From positions 138,198 through 202,197 of the forward strand of contig NZ_JAHRGL010000080.1 in the NCBI RefSeq assembly GCF_019097855.1: a stretch of 64,000 nt of DNA, in the 5' to 3' direction. A model generated the notes under the pieces. The model was not told where the DNA came from. It saw only the letters and a program-made list of their open reading frames with translations, and did not search any database. A program made the translations under genes and the position numbers. The DNA is from Geopseudomonas aromaticivorans (GTDB lineage Bacteria; Pseudomonadota; Gammaproteobacteria; Pseudomonadales; Pseudomonadaceae). This document shows positions 1 to 8,139 of the stretch, in pieces; the first letter of the stretch is position 1, and each line of letters begins with the position of its first letter.

Positions 1-498
1 ATAGCTCACCAAACCGCCATAGGGCCGAATTTGATAGAGGAGCAGCATCTTGCCACTCACGACGCTCAAATCATGCAGCTTCTTCTTGGCCGAACTCTTA
101 TCCGCAACCTGTCTCGAATAAATGCCATTGGCAACGGCAACCAGCTTTTCCTGAGCCGCCAGGATATTGTTTACGGTGTTGACCGGGACATCGCGGGGCC
201 TTGACTCCAGATCCTTGATGGCGCTGGAAAAGACCGTGTATTCATCCTTGATTCCAGACAACCCTGGATCGCCAATGACTTCGGCGATTTTATCCAGACT
301 GGTCAGATGTTCGCTGCTCTTGCCCCGGTCAAATGACCTCGAATAGGGGTCATAACTCAGCAGAATGCTCGCACAGGCGCGGAAGCTCTCGCTTCGCAGT
401 ATCTGTATCTTGTCCAAGACCCGGTCCCCGGCATGAGCACCAAGGGCCACCAGCAGAACCAACGATCCAACCAGCTTGCCAATGCAGCTCGCTCTCAT
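1..498 (-). CDS. Hypothetical exported protein (partial, C-terminus beyond window)
   Basis: An uninterrupted reading frame of 166 codons runs from an ATG at 498 to the left edge of the window, so the C-terminus is missing. The N-terminus (MRASCIGKLVGSLVLLVALGAHA, cut likely after AHA) is a clear type I signal peptide: positive start, hydrophobic core, small residues at the cleavage site. The mature part is polar with predicted helical character and one cysteine. A GGGAGT ribosome-binding site lies 8 bases before the ATG. I do not recognise the family. It follows the aldolase gene on the same strand after 138 bases, so it may be read through from the catabolic operon or be independent. Existence is well supported; function is unknown. 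Confidence 0.7.
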   Translation of the reverse strand, partial: MRASCIGKLVGSLVLLVALGAHAGDRVLDKIQILRSESFRACASILLSYDPYSRSFDRGKSSEHLTSLDKIAEVIGDPGLSGIKDEYTVFSSAIKDLESRPRDVPVNTVNNILAAQEKLVAVANGIYSRQVADKSSAKKKLHDLSVVSGKMLLLYQIRPYGGLVSY

Positions 499-636
499 TT
501 TCACGACTCCCTCTCTGGACTCCAGACCGCACAGCGACCACCACCCGCTCCACAAGACTCCTGTCAGAATTATTGTTTTCAAGGTGCGCCGATTGATCCA
601 GCACACCTGTTCTCGGTATTCGCTCGACGAACCGAC

Positions 637-1665
637 TCAGGCCTTTCGGGCCGCCAGCAGATCCAGCGCCACGTCGACGATCATGTCTTCCTGGCCGCCG
701 ACCATGCGCCGGCGACCCAGTTCGACGAGGATGTCGAGGGTCTTCAGGCCGTACTTGGCCGCGGCCACTTCGGCGTGGCGCAGGAAGCTCGAATACACGC
801 CGGCGTAGCCGAGGCCGAGGGTCTCGCGGTCGACGCGCACCGGACGGTCCTGCAGCGGGCGCACCAGGTCGTCGGCAGCGTCCATCAGCCGGTAGAGGTC
901 GGTGCCGTGGTTCCAGCCCATGCGCTCGGCGGCGGCGATGAATACTTCCAGCGGTGCGTTGCCGGCACCGGCGCCCATGCCGGCCAGGCTGGCGTCGATG
1001 CGATCGCAACCCTCCTCCACCGCGGCGATGGAGTTGGCCACACCGAGCGACAGGTTGTGGTGGGCGTGCATGCCGGTCTGGGTTTCGGCATTCAGCACGG
1101 ACTTGAAGGCGCGCATGCGGTCGCGGATGTCCTGCATGTTCATCGCGCCGCCGGAGTCGGCCATGTAGATGCACTGCGCGCCGTAGCTTTCCATCAGCTT
1201 GCCCTGCGCGGCGAGCTGCTCGACCGGGATCATGTGGCTCATCATCAGGAAGCCGACGGTGTCCATGCCGAGGCTGCGCGCGTATTCGATGTGCTGCTTG
1301 GAGACGTCCGCCTCGGTGCAGTGGGTGGCGATGCGCACCGAGCGGGCACCGGCGTCGTAGGCGGCCTTCAGATCGTGGACCGTGCCGATGCCGGGCAGCA
1401 GCAGCACGGTGATCCGCGCGTGCTGGATGACATCGGCGGCAGCCTCGATCCACTCCAGGTCGGTGTGGGCACCGAAACCGTAGTTGAACGAGGAACCCTG
1501 CAGGCCGTCGCCGTGGGTCACCTCGATGGAATCGACGCGGGCCTCGTCCAGCGCGCGGGCGATGTCCTGCACGTTCTGGATCGAGTACTGGTGGCGCACG
1601 GCATGGCTGCCGTCGCGCAGGGTCACGTCGGAGATGTACAGCTTCTTGCTCGGGTCGAAGGTCAT
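637..1665 (-). CDS. dmpG: 4-hydroxy-2-oxovalerate aldolase (DmpG/BphI/MhpE family)
   Basis: A 342-residue protein of the usual family length. It cleaves 4-hydroxy-2-oxovalerate to pyruvate and acetaldehyde, the last carbon-carbon cleavage of the meta-cleavage pathway. The N-terminus has the HMGL-like TIM-barrel motif [12 protein letters not shown], which includes the metal-binding Asp, and the metal-binding HxH sits in [11 protein letters not shown]. In the family this enzyme forms a channelling complex with acylating acetaldehyde dehydrogenase, which is encoded directly upstream with an 11-base gap. A GAGGAG ribosome-binding site precedes the ATG at 1665. It is the last gene of the operon headed by the small membrane protein at 2937. 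The family is certain; the exact substrate chain length (valerate or hexanoate) cannot be told from sequence. Confidence 0.95.
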   Translation of the reverse strand: MTFDPSKKLYISDVTLRDGSHAVRHQYSIQNVQDIARALDEARVDSIEVTHGDGLQGSSFNYGFGAHTDLEWIEAAADVIQHARITVLLLPGIGTVHDLKAAYDAGARSVRIATHCTEADVSKQHIEYARSLGMDTVGFLMMSHMIPVEQLAAQGKLMESYGAQCIYMADSGGAMNMQDIRDRMRAFKSVLNAETQTGMHAHHNLSLGVANSIAAVEEGCDRIDASLAGMGAGAGNAPLEVFIAAAERMGWNHGTDLYRLMDAADDLVRPLQDRPVRVDRETLGLGYAGVYSSFLRHAEVAAAKYGLKTLDILVELGRRRMVGGQEDMIVDVALDLLAARKA

Positions 1666-1676
1666 GGCAGTGCTCC

Positions 1677-2615
1677 TCAGCCGTTGATCATGGAAAGAGC
1701 CATGCGCTCGGCGGTAGCCAGCGCGGCGGAGGTCATGATGTCGAGGTTGCCGGCGTAGGCCGGCAGGTAGTGGGCGGCGCCTTCGACTTCGAGGAACACC
1801 GAGGTCTTCAGCCCGGAGAACTGGCCGTGGCCGGGAATGGTCAGCGGCTTGTCTGCCGGGATCACGTCGAACTGCACCTTCTGCTTCAGGCGGTAGCCCG
1901 GCACGTAGGCCTGCACGGCCTGGGCCATTTCCTCGACCGAGGCCTCGACCTTGGCCTGGTCGACGGCCTCGGACAGCACAAACACGGTGTCGCGCATGAT
2001 CAGCGGCGGCTCGGCCGGGTTCATGACGATGATCGCCTTGCCCTTGGCCGCGCCACCGATCACTTCGATGGCCTTGGAGGTGGTCTCGGTGAACTCGTCG
2101 ATGTTGGCGCGGGTGCCCGGGCCAGCCGACTTGGAAGCGATGGAGGCGACGATCTCGGCGTAGTGCACCTTGGCCACGCGCGATACCGCGGCGACCATCG
2201 GGATGGTGGCCTGGCCGCCGCAGGTGACCATGTTGACGTTGGTCGCGGCGAGGTTGTCTTCCAGGTTGACCACCGGCACGCAGTATGGGCCGATGGCCGC
2301 CGGGGTCAGGTCGATCAGGCGGATGCCGGGCTTGAGCGAGCGCAGGAAGGCGTCGTTCTTGACGTGGGCGCCGGCCGAAGTGGCGTCGAAGACGAAGTCG
2401 ATGTCCTTGAACACGTCCATGCGGATCAGGCCTTCGACACCCTCGTGGGTGGTGGCCACGCCCATGCGGGCGGCGCGCGCCAGGCCGTCGGAGGCCGGGT
2501 CGATGCCGACCATGGCGCCCATTTCCAGGTTTTTGCCATTGCGCAGGATCTTGATCATCAGATCGGTGCCGATGTTGCCGGAGCCGACGATGGCGACCTT
2601 GAGTTTGTTATTCAT
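1677..2615 (-). CDS. dmpF: Acetaldehyde dehydrogenase (acylating)
   Basis: Converts acetaldehyde, CoA and NAD+ to acetyl-CoA, taking the aldehyde directly from the aldolase encoded next. The protein begins [18 protein letters not shown], a Rossmann dinucleotide site, and has the catalytic cysteine in the family motif VTCGGQAT. From the ATG at 2615 it is 312 residues, the family norm; an upstream in-frame ATG at 2669 would add 18 residues that resemble no family N-terminus. A GGGA element lies 8 bases before the chosen ATG. It sits between the small membrane protein gene (2937) and the aldolase in one operon driven by the element at 3002-3055. Confidence 0.95.
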   Translation of the reverse strand: MNNKLKVAIVGSGNIGTDLMIKILRNGKNLEMGAMVGIDPASDGLARAARMGVATTHEGVEGLIRMDVFKDIDFVFDATSAGAHVKNDAFLRSLKPGIRLIDLTPAAIGPYCVPVVNLEDNLAATNVNMVTCGGQATIPMVAAVSRVAKVHYAEIVASIASKSAGPGTRANIDEFTETTSKAIEVIGGAAKGKAIIVMNPAEPPLIMRDTVFVLSEAVDQAKVEASVEEMAQAVQAYVPGYRLKQKVQFDVIPADKPLTIPGHGQFSGLKTSVFLEVEGAAHYLPAYAGNLDIMTSAALATAERMALSMING

Positions 2616-2715
2616 GCTTAATCCCGGCCCTCGATACTCGTTATCACCAGACAAAATTTCACCCCTCACTCGCGCGGCAGCAGGCCGGCAAGTCAGTCGA
2701 ATGCAGAAGTAACTA

Positions 2716-2937
2716 TCAGACCGCGGTAGCCCGGCACACTTTCTTCAAGGCCAGGTAAACGCCGATGAAACCGCTCAGGATGCCGCTGATCAGGCCGCTG
2801 ATGCCGTGGCCCAGCGAGTTGTCGAAGAGGGTTTGCGGAAAAGGAATCACGAAGTGATTGATCAGGAATGCCAGGACGGCGGCGATCACCCCGCCAATCA
2901 GTCCGGCCACAATTGCCTCTTTGAGTTCGAAACCCAT
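2716..2937 (-). CDS. Small two-helix membrane protein of unknown function
   Basis: A 73-residue protein. Two hydrophobic segments, about residues 8-30 and 44-65, are rich in regularly spaced glycines (GLIGGVIAA and [15 protein letters not shown]), a pattern known for tight helix packing. The C-terminus is basic ([11 protein letters not shown]). A GAGGTG ribosome-binding site precedes the ATG at 2937, with an ARN-type A-rich tract just upstream. It is the first gene of the lower-pathway operon, 100 bases before the acetaldehyde dehydrogenase start, and has its own promoter element. I do not recognise the family. Its position suggests a role in the same pathway (uptake, tolerance, or anchoring), but that is inference only. 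Confidence 0.7.
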   Translation of the reverse strand: MGFELKEAIVAGLIGGVIAAVLAFLINHFVIPFPQTLFDNSLGHGISGLISGILSGFIGVYLALKKVCRATAV

Positions 2938-2948
2938 GCCACACCTCG

Positions 2949-2959
2949 TTCTTATTATT
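2949..2959 (-). promoter_or_regulatory. ARN-repeat tract (candidate Hfq/Crc site) before gene at 2937
   Basis: On the mRNA strand the sequence is AATAATAAGAA, a perfect run of A-R-N triplets immediately upstream of the GAGGTG ribosome-binding site. In Pseudomonas, such A-rich tracts near translation starts are the known target of Hfq with Crc. Binding here is inferred. Confidence 0.5.
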
Positions 2960-3001
2960 GAGTGCCTGATTCCAGGCGGGGGGAGCGGTCAGCTGAAGTT
3001 C

Positions 3002-3055
3002 AGCTTACGAAGCGCCTATCGACCGAGCCAGAGGCATCGGGTCAAAGCAGCTATC
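3002..3055 (-). promoter_or_regulatory. Shared catabolic promoter element, copy E (lower-pathway operon)
   Basis: On the minus strand: GATAGCTG (3055-3048), 17 bases, TGGCTC as -35 (3030-3025), a 17-base spacer, TAAGCT as -10 (3007-3002). Spacing is identical to copies at 7064, 13664, 21559 and 28479. It precedes the operon starting at 2937 and lies in the divergent gap with the LysR gene at 3251, so that regulator is the natural candidate to bind here. Confidence 0.7.
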
Positions 3056-3250
3056 CCGAAACTAGATAAGGGCAGCGACGGCCCGCGCGGGGGGATGCTG
3101 GCGCACCCGGCAATCTCGGATTGGCGGCTGGATGGGGCAATCCCCGAGCGCAAAAATCAGGAATTGCTCTGATTTTCCCGCCGCTGACAAGTCTTTTTCT
3201 GACTGCGGATCGGTGCTAACAATGCGGCTTTGACTTGCGAGGTGACCGTT

Positions 3251-4159
3251 TTGCAATCGATCCTGGATCCGAAATGGCATCTGTTCATCAAGGTCGCCAA
3301 GCTGGGCAGCCTGACCCAGGCGGCCGTAGCCCTGGACGTGCCGCAATCGATGATCAGCCGCCACATCTCCCAGCTGGAGATGACCTGCGGAGTGCGCCTG
3401 TTCAACCGCACCGGCCGCGGCGTGACCCTCACCGACTTCGGCCGCGAGCTGCTGCCGCGCATAGAAACTCTCGAGGGCGAGGCCGATGAGCTGGCCGACG
3501 TCATCCGCACCTCTGGCGGCGTGCCCATCGGCGAGGTGCGCGTCGGCCTGCTGCCATCGGCAGTGTCTCCGCTGGCCGGCAACCTGTTCACCCTGGTGCG
3601 GGAGCGCTATCCGCGTATCAAGCTGTATTTCTGCGAGGGCAGCAGCTCGTACCTCGAGGAGCTGATCAACGAAGGGCGCATCGACATGGCGATCCTGTTG
3701 CGCGAAGGGGACGTGTCGACCACCGAGGAATCGGTGCTGGCCCAGGTCAAGTTGATGCTGGTCGGACTCAACGGCGATCCGACGCTCGCCCAGCCCACCA
3801 TCGAGCTGACCGCACTGCATGATCTGCCCCTGGTCCTGCCCCGCCGACCCCACCCGTTGCGCCTGCGCCTGGAGAAGCTGTCCAAGTCCCATGACGTGAG
3901 CTTCAATTGCGCCGTCGAGGTCGACTCGATTCGCTTGCAATGGGAGATCGTTGCCGCCGGTGGCGGCTATGCGATCACCTCGGGGTTGTTCGAACACGCC
4001 AACGACCCGCGCTTTGCCAGCTCCACCATCGTCAACCCCGAGCTGGTACGCAGCGTGGTCCTCGCCAGCTCCCTGGGGCGCCCGCACACCCTGGCCACCC
4101 GGGCGGTGGAGAAGCTCATCGAGCAGGAAGCGCCGCTGCTGTTGAAAGCCCGCGCCTGA
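3251..4159 (+). CDS. LysR-family transcriptional regulator (likely cluster activator)
   Basis: A LysR-type regulator of about 302 residues. An N-terminal winged helix-turn-helix (FIKVAKLGSLTQAAVALDV, then SMISRHISQLE) is followed by a periplasmic-binding-like effector domain from about residue 90. The start is not an ATG. I chose TTG at 3251 because AGGTGA lies 5 bases upstream; TTG at 3230 or GTG at 3242 in the same frame would add 7 or 3 residues. It is divergent from the lower-pathway operon, with copy E of the shared promoter element between them. That is the classic arrangement for a LysR activator and its target. Inducer unknown. Confidence 0.92.
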   Translation: MQSILDPKWHLFIKVAKLGSLTQAAVALDVPQSMISRHISQLEMTCGVRLFNRTGRGVTLTDFGRELLPRIETLEGEADELADVIRTSGGVPIGEVRVGLLPSAVSPLAGNLFTLVRERYPRIKLYFCEGSSSYLEELINEGRIDMAILLREGDVSTTEESVLAQVKLMLVGLNGDPTLAQPTIELTALHDLPLVLPRRPHPLRLRLEKLSKSHDVSFNCAVEVDSIRLQWEIVAAGGGYAITSGLFEHANDPRFASSTIVNPELVRSVVLASSLGRPHTLATRAVEKLIEQEAPLLLKARA

Positions 4160-4165
4160 ACGGCG

Positions 4166-4200
4166 CCCCCCACGCGCCAGTCTCGCTGGGCGCGTGGGGG
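4166..4200. terminator. GC-rich hairpin between convergent genes
   Basis: A long inverted repeat (CCCCCACGCGCCAG pairing with CTGGGCGCGTGGGGG, one bulge, short loop) sits just after the LysR stop and close to the end of the oppositely oriented nitroreductase gene. There is no clear T-tract, so it is only a probable bidirectional terminator. Confidence 0.5.
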
Positions 4201-4241
4201 TCGGCTGCACCGGGCGCAGCCCGGCGCCCGTTGCCGGCGCG

Positions 4242-4877
4242 CTACTTCAGTTCGCTGGCGAATTCCGCCATCGGCCGGCGCGACTTGTTGAGTTTCAGCA
4301 GCAAGTCGTTTTCTTCATCCCGATAGCCCAGCGGCAGCAGCACCACGCTGCGCAGCCCCCTGGCGCGCAGGCCGAGCAGGTCATCCAGCGCGTCGGCATC
4401 GAAGCCCTCCATCGGCGTGCAGTCCACCCCCTCGGCAGCCGCCGCAAGCAGGGCGAAGCCGAGGGCGAGATAGGCCTGGCGGGCGGTATGCTGGAAGTTC
4501 ACCTCGGCGCCGCGCACCGGATACTGCTCCTCCAGCACCTTGCCGTAGTTCGCCCAGTACTCCGAGAGCTCGCCACGATCGCGGCGGGTCTGCTCGAAGG
4601 CCTGGCGGATGCGCTCCGGGGTGTAGGTGTCCCAGGCGGCGAACACCAGCAGGTGCGAGCAGTCGGCGATCTGCGCCTGGTTCTTGGCGACCGCCTGGAT
4701 CCGCGCGCGCAGCGCGGCATCGCTGATCACCAGCACCTCGTAGGGCTGCAGGCCGCTCGACGACGGCGCCAGGCGGGCCGCCTCGAGGATCCGCTCGACC
4801 TGCTCATCGGGAACGACCAGGCCCGGGATCATCTTCTTGGTGGCGTAACGCCAGTTGCACAGCTCAATCACATCCAT
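4242..4877 (-). CDS. Nitroreductase-family NAD(P)H-dependent flavin oxidoreductase
   Basis: A 211-residue FMN-dependent nitroreductase-fold protein. Family signatures are RYATKKM near the N-terminus (FMN phosphate region), LAPSSSGLQPYEVLVI, and the C-terminal GLRSVVLLPLGY segment. ATG at 4877 gives the natural N-terminus MDVIELCNWRY; longer in-frame readings upstream have no similarity to the family. Such enzymes reduce nitro groups, quinones or enones with NAD(P)H. It follows the ferredoxin reductase by 44 bases and ends the operon that starts at 7037. In this pathway it might reduce a quinone or unsaturated intermediate; a nitroaromatic substrate is not proven by its presence. Confidence 0.9.
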   Translation of the reverse strand: MDVIELCNWRYATKKMIPGLVVPDEQVERILEAARLAPSSSGLQPYEVLVISDAALRARIQAVAKNQAQIADCSHLLVFAAWDTYTPERIRQAFEQTRRDRGELSEYWANYGKVLEEQYPVRGAEVNFQHTARQAYLALGFALLAAAAEGVDCTPMEGFDADALDDLLGLRARGLRSVVLLPLGYRDEENDLLLKLNKSRRPMAEFASELK

Positions 4878-4921
4878 CGGCTTGTCTCTGGTTGCTAGGG
4901 GGTTGGCCAACCGATCGGGGA

Positions 4922-6151
4922 TCAGTTCAGCAGGGACTTCAGATCGACCATGGTGTCGGTGAGCAGCGCCTTGGCCGGCGACAGGCCGCTGGCGATCAGC
5001 TTGCGGCTCAGGATGTGCTCGAGCGGCTGGTTGATCGACTCGACGGCAACCAGCGTGTCGTCCCGGTAGCGGAACACCGAAAAGCGCCCCTGCGCGGGAT
5101 CGCCACGCACCACGCAAGCGTTGCTGCCGAACGGCAGGCCGACCATCTGCAGCTTGATCTCGCCCTGGTCGGACCAGAACCACGGCACCGCGTGAAAGCG
5201 CGCCTCGGCATTGCCGGTCAGCACCTGGGCCACCACGCGGGCCTGATCATTGGCGTTCTGGATCGACTCCAGGCGCAGGCGCTGATTGCCGGCGAAGGCG
5301 TTCTCGTAGGCGGCGCAATCGCCGATGGCGAAGATGTTGGCGACCGAGGTGCGCAGTTGCCCATCGACCACGATGCCGTTGGCGCAGACGATGCCGGCGG
5401 CCTCGGCCAGCTCGCAGTTGGGGATGGCGCCGGCGCCGACGATGACCAGGTCGGCGGCCCACTCGCCCGCTTCGCCCTGGACGGCAGTGACATGGCCGTC
5501 GCGGCCGGCGAAGGCGGTCACGCAGGCATTCAGCTCGATGGCGATGCCCTTGTCGCGGTGCCGGCGGGTGACGAATTCGGACACCGCCGGGGCGACGGCG
5601 CGCTCCATGATCCGGGCGGCGGTCTCCAGCACCGTCACCTGCTTGCCGAGCTGGCGGGCGGTGGCGGCCAGCTCCAGGCCGATGAAGCCGCCGCCGACCA
5701 CCACCATCGACTGGCTGTTCTCCAGGCTGCGGCGGATGCGCCGTGCATCCTTCAGGCTGCGCAGCACCTCGATGCCGAGCAGCTCGCTGCCGCGAATCGG
5801 CAGGGTGCGCGCCCGCGCCCCGGTGGCCAGCACCAGGTGATCGTACTGCAGGATGTCGCCGCTGCTGAGGATGACGCTGTCGGCCGGGGCATTGATGGCG
5901 CGGACCCTGGTGTTGCGGCGCAGATCGATGCGCTGCTCGACATAGAAGCTTTCCGGCTCGAGGAGCAGCTTCTGCTCGCTCTGCGCCGAACCGTCACCGC
6001 TCATGAAGGCTTTGGACAGCGGCGGACGATGATAGGGATAGTCCGCCTCGTCGCTGATCAGGCTGATCTCGCCGTCGTAACCCGACGCCCGCAAGGCTGA
6101 GGCGAGGCTGCAACCGCCATGACCCGCCCCGACAATAACGACTCTTTTCAT
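4922..6151 (-). CDS. Ferredoxin reductase (FAD/NADH, putidaredoxin-reductase type)
   Basis: A 409-residue glutathione-reductase-fold enzyme. An FAD site VIVGAGHGG lies at residues 5-13, an NAD site VVVGGGFIGLELA near 150, and the second FAD motif IFAIGDCA near 270. A C-terminal reductase domain follows. It passes electrons from NADH to a ferredoxin; the only ferredoxin gene in the window is at 15556, so it most likely serves the Rieske dioxygenase although it lies 9 kb away in another operon. The start at 6151 has GAGAG 8 bases upstream with an ATAACAA tract. It is the second gene of the 7037-4242 operon. Confidence 0.93.
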   Translation of the reverse strand: MKRVVIVGAGHGGCSLASALRASGYDGEISLISDEADYPYHRPPLSKAFMSGDGSAQSEQKLLLEPESFYVEQRIDLRRNTRVRAINAPADSVILSSGDILQYDHLVLATGARARTLPIRGSELLGIEVLRSLKDARRIRRSLENSQSMVVVGGGFIGLELAATARQLGKQVTVLETAARIMERAVAPAVSEFVTRRHRDKGIAIELNACVTAFAGRDGHVTAVQGEAGEWAADLVIVGAGAIPNCELAEAAGIVCANGIVVDGQLRTSVANIFAIGDCAAYENAFAGNQRLRLESIQNANDQARVVAQVLTGNAEARFHAVPWFWSDQGEIKLQMVGLPFGSNACVVRGDPAQGRFSVFRYRDDTLVAVESINQPLEHILSRKLIASGLSPAKALLTDTMVDLKSLLN

Positions 6152-6254
6152 AATTGTTATCTCTCAGAGTATGCGTCCGACCCACGCCGCGGCATGGCCG
6201 GCGTGGGCGGATCATTTGGCGCCGCCTGCGCCGTGCACGCTGGCCGGTGGCGTT

Positions 6255-7037
6255 TCACTGATCCAGGAAGAAACGCTTGAGCAGGCGCTCCACGGCCGCC
6301 GGCGCCTCGTGGTTGCAGATATGGCCAACCCCGTCGATCACCGTGAGGGTGGCGTGCGGACTCTGCGCGGCCATCTCGCGCATCGCCTCGACCGGGCCGC
6401 CGCCATGGTCGTGCTCGGCCGCCACCAGCAGGGTCGGCACCGCGAGGGTCTGGAAGCGTTCGCTGAAGTCCATCTCGATGAAGGCACCGACGTAGGCCAG
6501 ATAGCCGTCCAGGCGGGTGCGCTTCATCATCGTGCGCAGGAGTCGATCGACCTCGGGGTGACTGGCGCGAAATTGCGCACTCAGCCAGCGATCGACAGTG
6601 ATATCGGCCAGCTGGTCGATGCCCTGCTCGACCACCGCCGCCTGGCGGCTACGCCAGAACTCGCGACGGTCGTCCGGCTGGCGCGGCCGGCAGCAGAACG
6701 CGGCCAGGCGCTCGACCCGCTGCGGATAGTCGATGCCCAGCGCCAGCGCGACGGAGCCACCAAAGCCCAGGCCGACCACGCCGGAGCGCTGGATGCCCAG
6801 CGAGTCCCACAGCGCCACCACGCCGCGCACCACATCGTCGAAGCGACAGTCGGTCGGCGGCAGCGGGCTGTCGCCATGCCCCCAGGGATCGAAGCACAGC
6901 ACGCGGAACTGGCTGGACAGCGCATCGGCCTGCTGCGCCCAGAACGAGGCGTCATTGCCGATGCCGGGAATGAAGGTCAGCCATGGGGCGCCCTCGGGGC
7001 CTTTGATGACCGTGTGGAAAGTCGGCAACGTCTTCAT
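6255..7037 (-). CDS. Alpha/beta-hydrolase-fold protein lacking the nucleophile serine
   Basis: A 260-residue protein resembling 3-oxoadipate enol-lactonase (PcaD)-type hydrolases: FIPGIGND near the oxyanion hole, a catalytic-acid candidate in AAEHDHGGG, and the catalytic His in GVGHICNHE. The nucleophile elbow, normally G-x-S-x-G, reads GLGFGG, so the serine is replaced by glycine (codon GGC on the coding strand). The rest of the fold and length are normal and there is no frameshift. It is therefore either a non-hydrolytic member, a binding protein, or a decayed enzyme. It is the first gene of an operon with ferredoxin reductase and nitroreductase. A GGAG site lies before the ATG at 7037, behind an AACAATAAG tract. 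Confidence 0.9.
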   Translation of the reverse strand: MKTLPTFHTVIKGPEGAPWLTFIPGIGNDASFWAQQADALSSQFRVLCFDPWGHGDSPLPPTDCRFDDVVRGVVALWDSLGIQRSGVVGLGFGGSVALALGIDYPQRVERLAAFCCRPRQPDDRREFWRSRQAAVVEQGIDQLADITVDRWLSAQFRASHPEVDRLLRTMMKRTRLDGYLAYVGAFIEMDFSERFQTLAVPTLLVAAEHDHGGGPVEAMREMAAQSPHATLTVIDGVGHICNHEAPAAVERLLKRFFLDQ

Positions 7038-7047
7038 GGAACTTGCT

Positions 7048-7057
7048 CCTTATTGTT
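7048..7057 (-). promoter_or_regulatory. ARN-repeat tract (candidate Hfq/Crc site) before gene at 7037
   Basis: The mRNA strand reads AACAATAAGG, overlapping the GGAG ribosome-binding site of the hydrolase-fold gene. The triplet pattern AAC-AAT-AAG fits the Hfq distal-face preference. Function inferred. Confidence 0.45.
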
Positions 7058-7063
7058 GCAAAC

Positions 7064-7117
7064 AGAGTACGAAGCCCCCTACCCCGGAGCCAGATGAAGA
7101 GGCCGAATGCAGCTATG
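7064..7117 (-). promoter_or_regulatory. Shared catabolic promoter element, copy D
   Basis: Minus strand: CATAGCTG (7117-7110; one base off the GATAGCTG of the other copies), TGGCTC as -35 (7092-7087), a 17-base spacer, TACTCT as -10 (7069-7064). Start codon 27 bases downstream of the -10. It drives the 7037-4242 operon. Confidence 0.65.
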
Positions 7118-7169
7118 CGGCCAGTGCATGGCTCGCCCGTGGCACGGCGCGGGCCGTACGCTGCAGACG

Positions 7170-7225
7170 AAAAAGCCCGCCGCGCAGCGCGTCAGGCACG
7201 ACGCGCGCGGGGCAGGCTGGTGGGT
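7170..7225 (-). terminator. Probable terminator of the 13492-7258 operon
   Basis: On the minus strand an imperfect GC-rich hairpin ends in GGCGGGC followed by TTTTT, 33 bases after the SDR stop codon and upstream of promoter copy D. The stem has mismatches, so confidence is moderate. Confidence 0.5.
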
Positions 7226-7257
7226 ATCGCGATCGGTGATCTGGCTACGGGTGCAGC

Positions 7258-8067
7258 TCAGTGCCCGCCCTTGAGGACCGCGCGATTGAGCATCCCCTGG
7301 TCGGCGACCACGGTCTGGCCGGTCATGATCTTGTTGTGCCGCGAGGCGAGGAAGGCGTAGAGCGGCCCGTGATCCTCGGCGCTCGGCAGCTCCTGCAGCA
7401 GGCTCAGCGAGCGGAACATCGACAGGAAGGCGTCCTTGGGGATGTCCGACTGCTTCTGCGCGTCGAGGCCCAGCGCGCCCGGCCCCTTCAGCTGGCTGTT
7501 GGCGATGCCGGCCGGGGCCACGCCGTTGACCCGCACGTGCGGCGCGAACTCGAAGGCCAGCTGGTTGACCAGGCTGCGCACCGCGCCCTTGGTGGCGGTG
7601 TACACCAGGCCGCCGCCATCGGCAGCGTAGGCGGCGGTCGAGGTGGTCAGCACCATGGCGCCCTGGCTCGCCTCGAGCAGGTCGAAGAACACCCGCGCGG
7701 ACAGCATGTAGCCCTTGACGTTGACATGGAAGAGCTCGTCGAACAGCGCATCCATGCGCTCCAGCGGGATCTGCTGCAGCGGCACGTTGCCGTCGAAGAT
7801 GCCCTGGGTGCCGATCAGCGCATTGAGCCGGCCGTAGCGGGCGAGGATCGCGTCGCGACAGGCGAGCTGGTCCGCCAGCTTGGTCACGTCGCCCTGGATG
7901 ATCAGCGCGTCGGGGCCGAATTCCTCCTTGAGCTGGCGCACCTTGTCGGCGGAGATCTCGAAGATCACCACTTCGGCGCCTTCGGCCTTGCAATAGCGCG
8001 CGACGCCCAGGCCCAGCCCGGAACCGCCGCCGGTCACCAGGACCACATCGTCTTTGAGCATCTGCAT
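7258..8067 (-). CDS. Short-chain dehydrogenase, cis-dihydrodiol dehydrogenase-like (BphB/HcaB type)
   Basis: A 269-residue classical SDR. The coenzyme site is VTGGGSGLGLG near the N-terminus, an acidic residue after beta-2 (IFEIS) favours NAD, and the catalytic set is Ser in TTSTAAY and Tyr/Lys in YTATKGA. Length and overall pattern fit cis-2,3-dihydrodiol dehydrogenases that re-aromatise the product of a Rieske dioxygenase to a catechol, which is the step needed in this cluster. GGAG lies 5 bases before the ATG at 8067. It is the last gene of the 13492-7258 operon. Another SDR substrate (alcohol or hydroxy acid) cannot be excluded. Confidence 0.88.
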   Translation of the reverse strand: MQMLKDDVVLVTGGGSGLGLGVARYCKAEGAEVVIFEISADKVRQLKEEFGPDALIIQGDVTKLADQLACRDAILARYGRLNALIGTQGIFDGNVPLQQIPLERMDALFDELFHVNVKGYMLSARVFFDLLEASQGAMVLTTSTAAYAADGGGLVYTATKGAVRSLVNQLAFEFAPHVRVNGVAPAGIANSQLKGPGALGLDAQKQSDIPKDAFLSMFRSLSLLQELPSAEDHGPLYAFLASRHNKIMTGQTVVADQGMLNRAVLKGGH

Positions 8068-8139
8068 GAGTTTCTCCGCATCGGGTTGCAGGTTGCAGTT
8101 TAAAAAGGGCTCGGCCAGCGGCCGGAGCGATTCGTGCCT

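Noticed and set aside
4242-4877. Evidence for a nitroaromatic substrate from the nitroreductase gene
   Set aside because: The family also reduces quinones, enones and flavins, and no other nitro-group enzyme is present, so substrate cannot be inferred from it.
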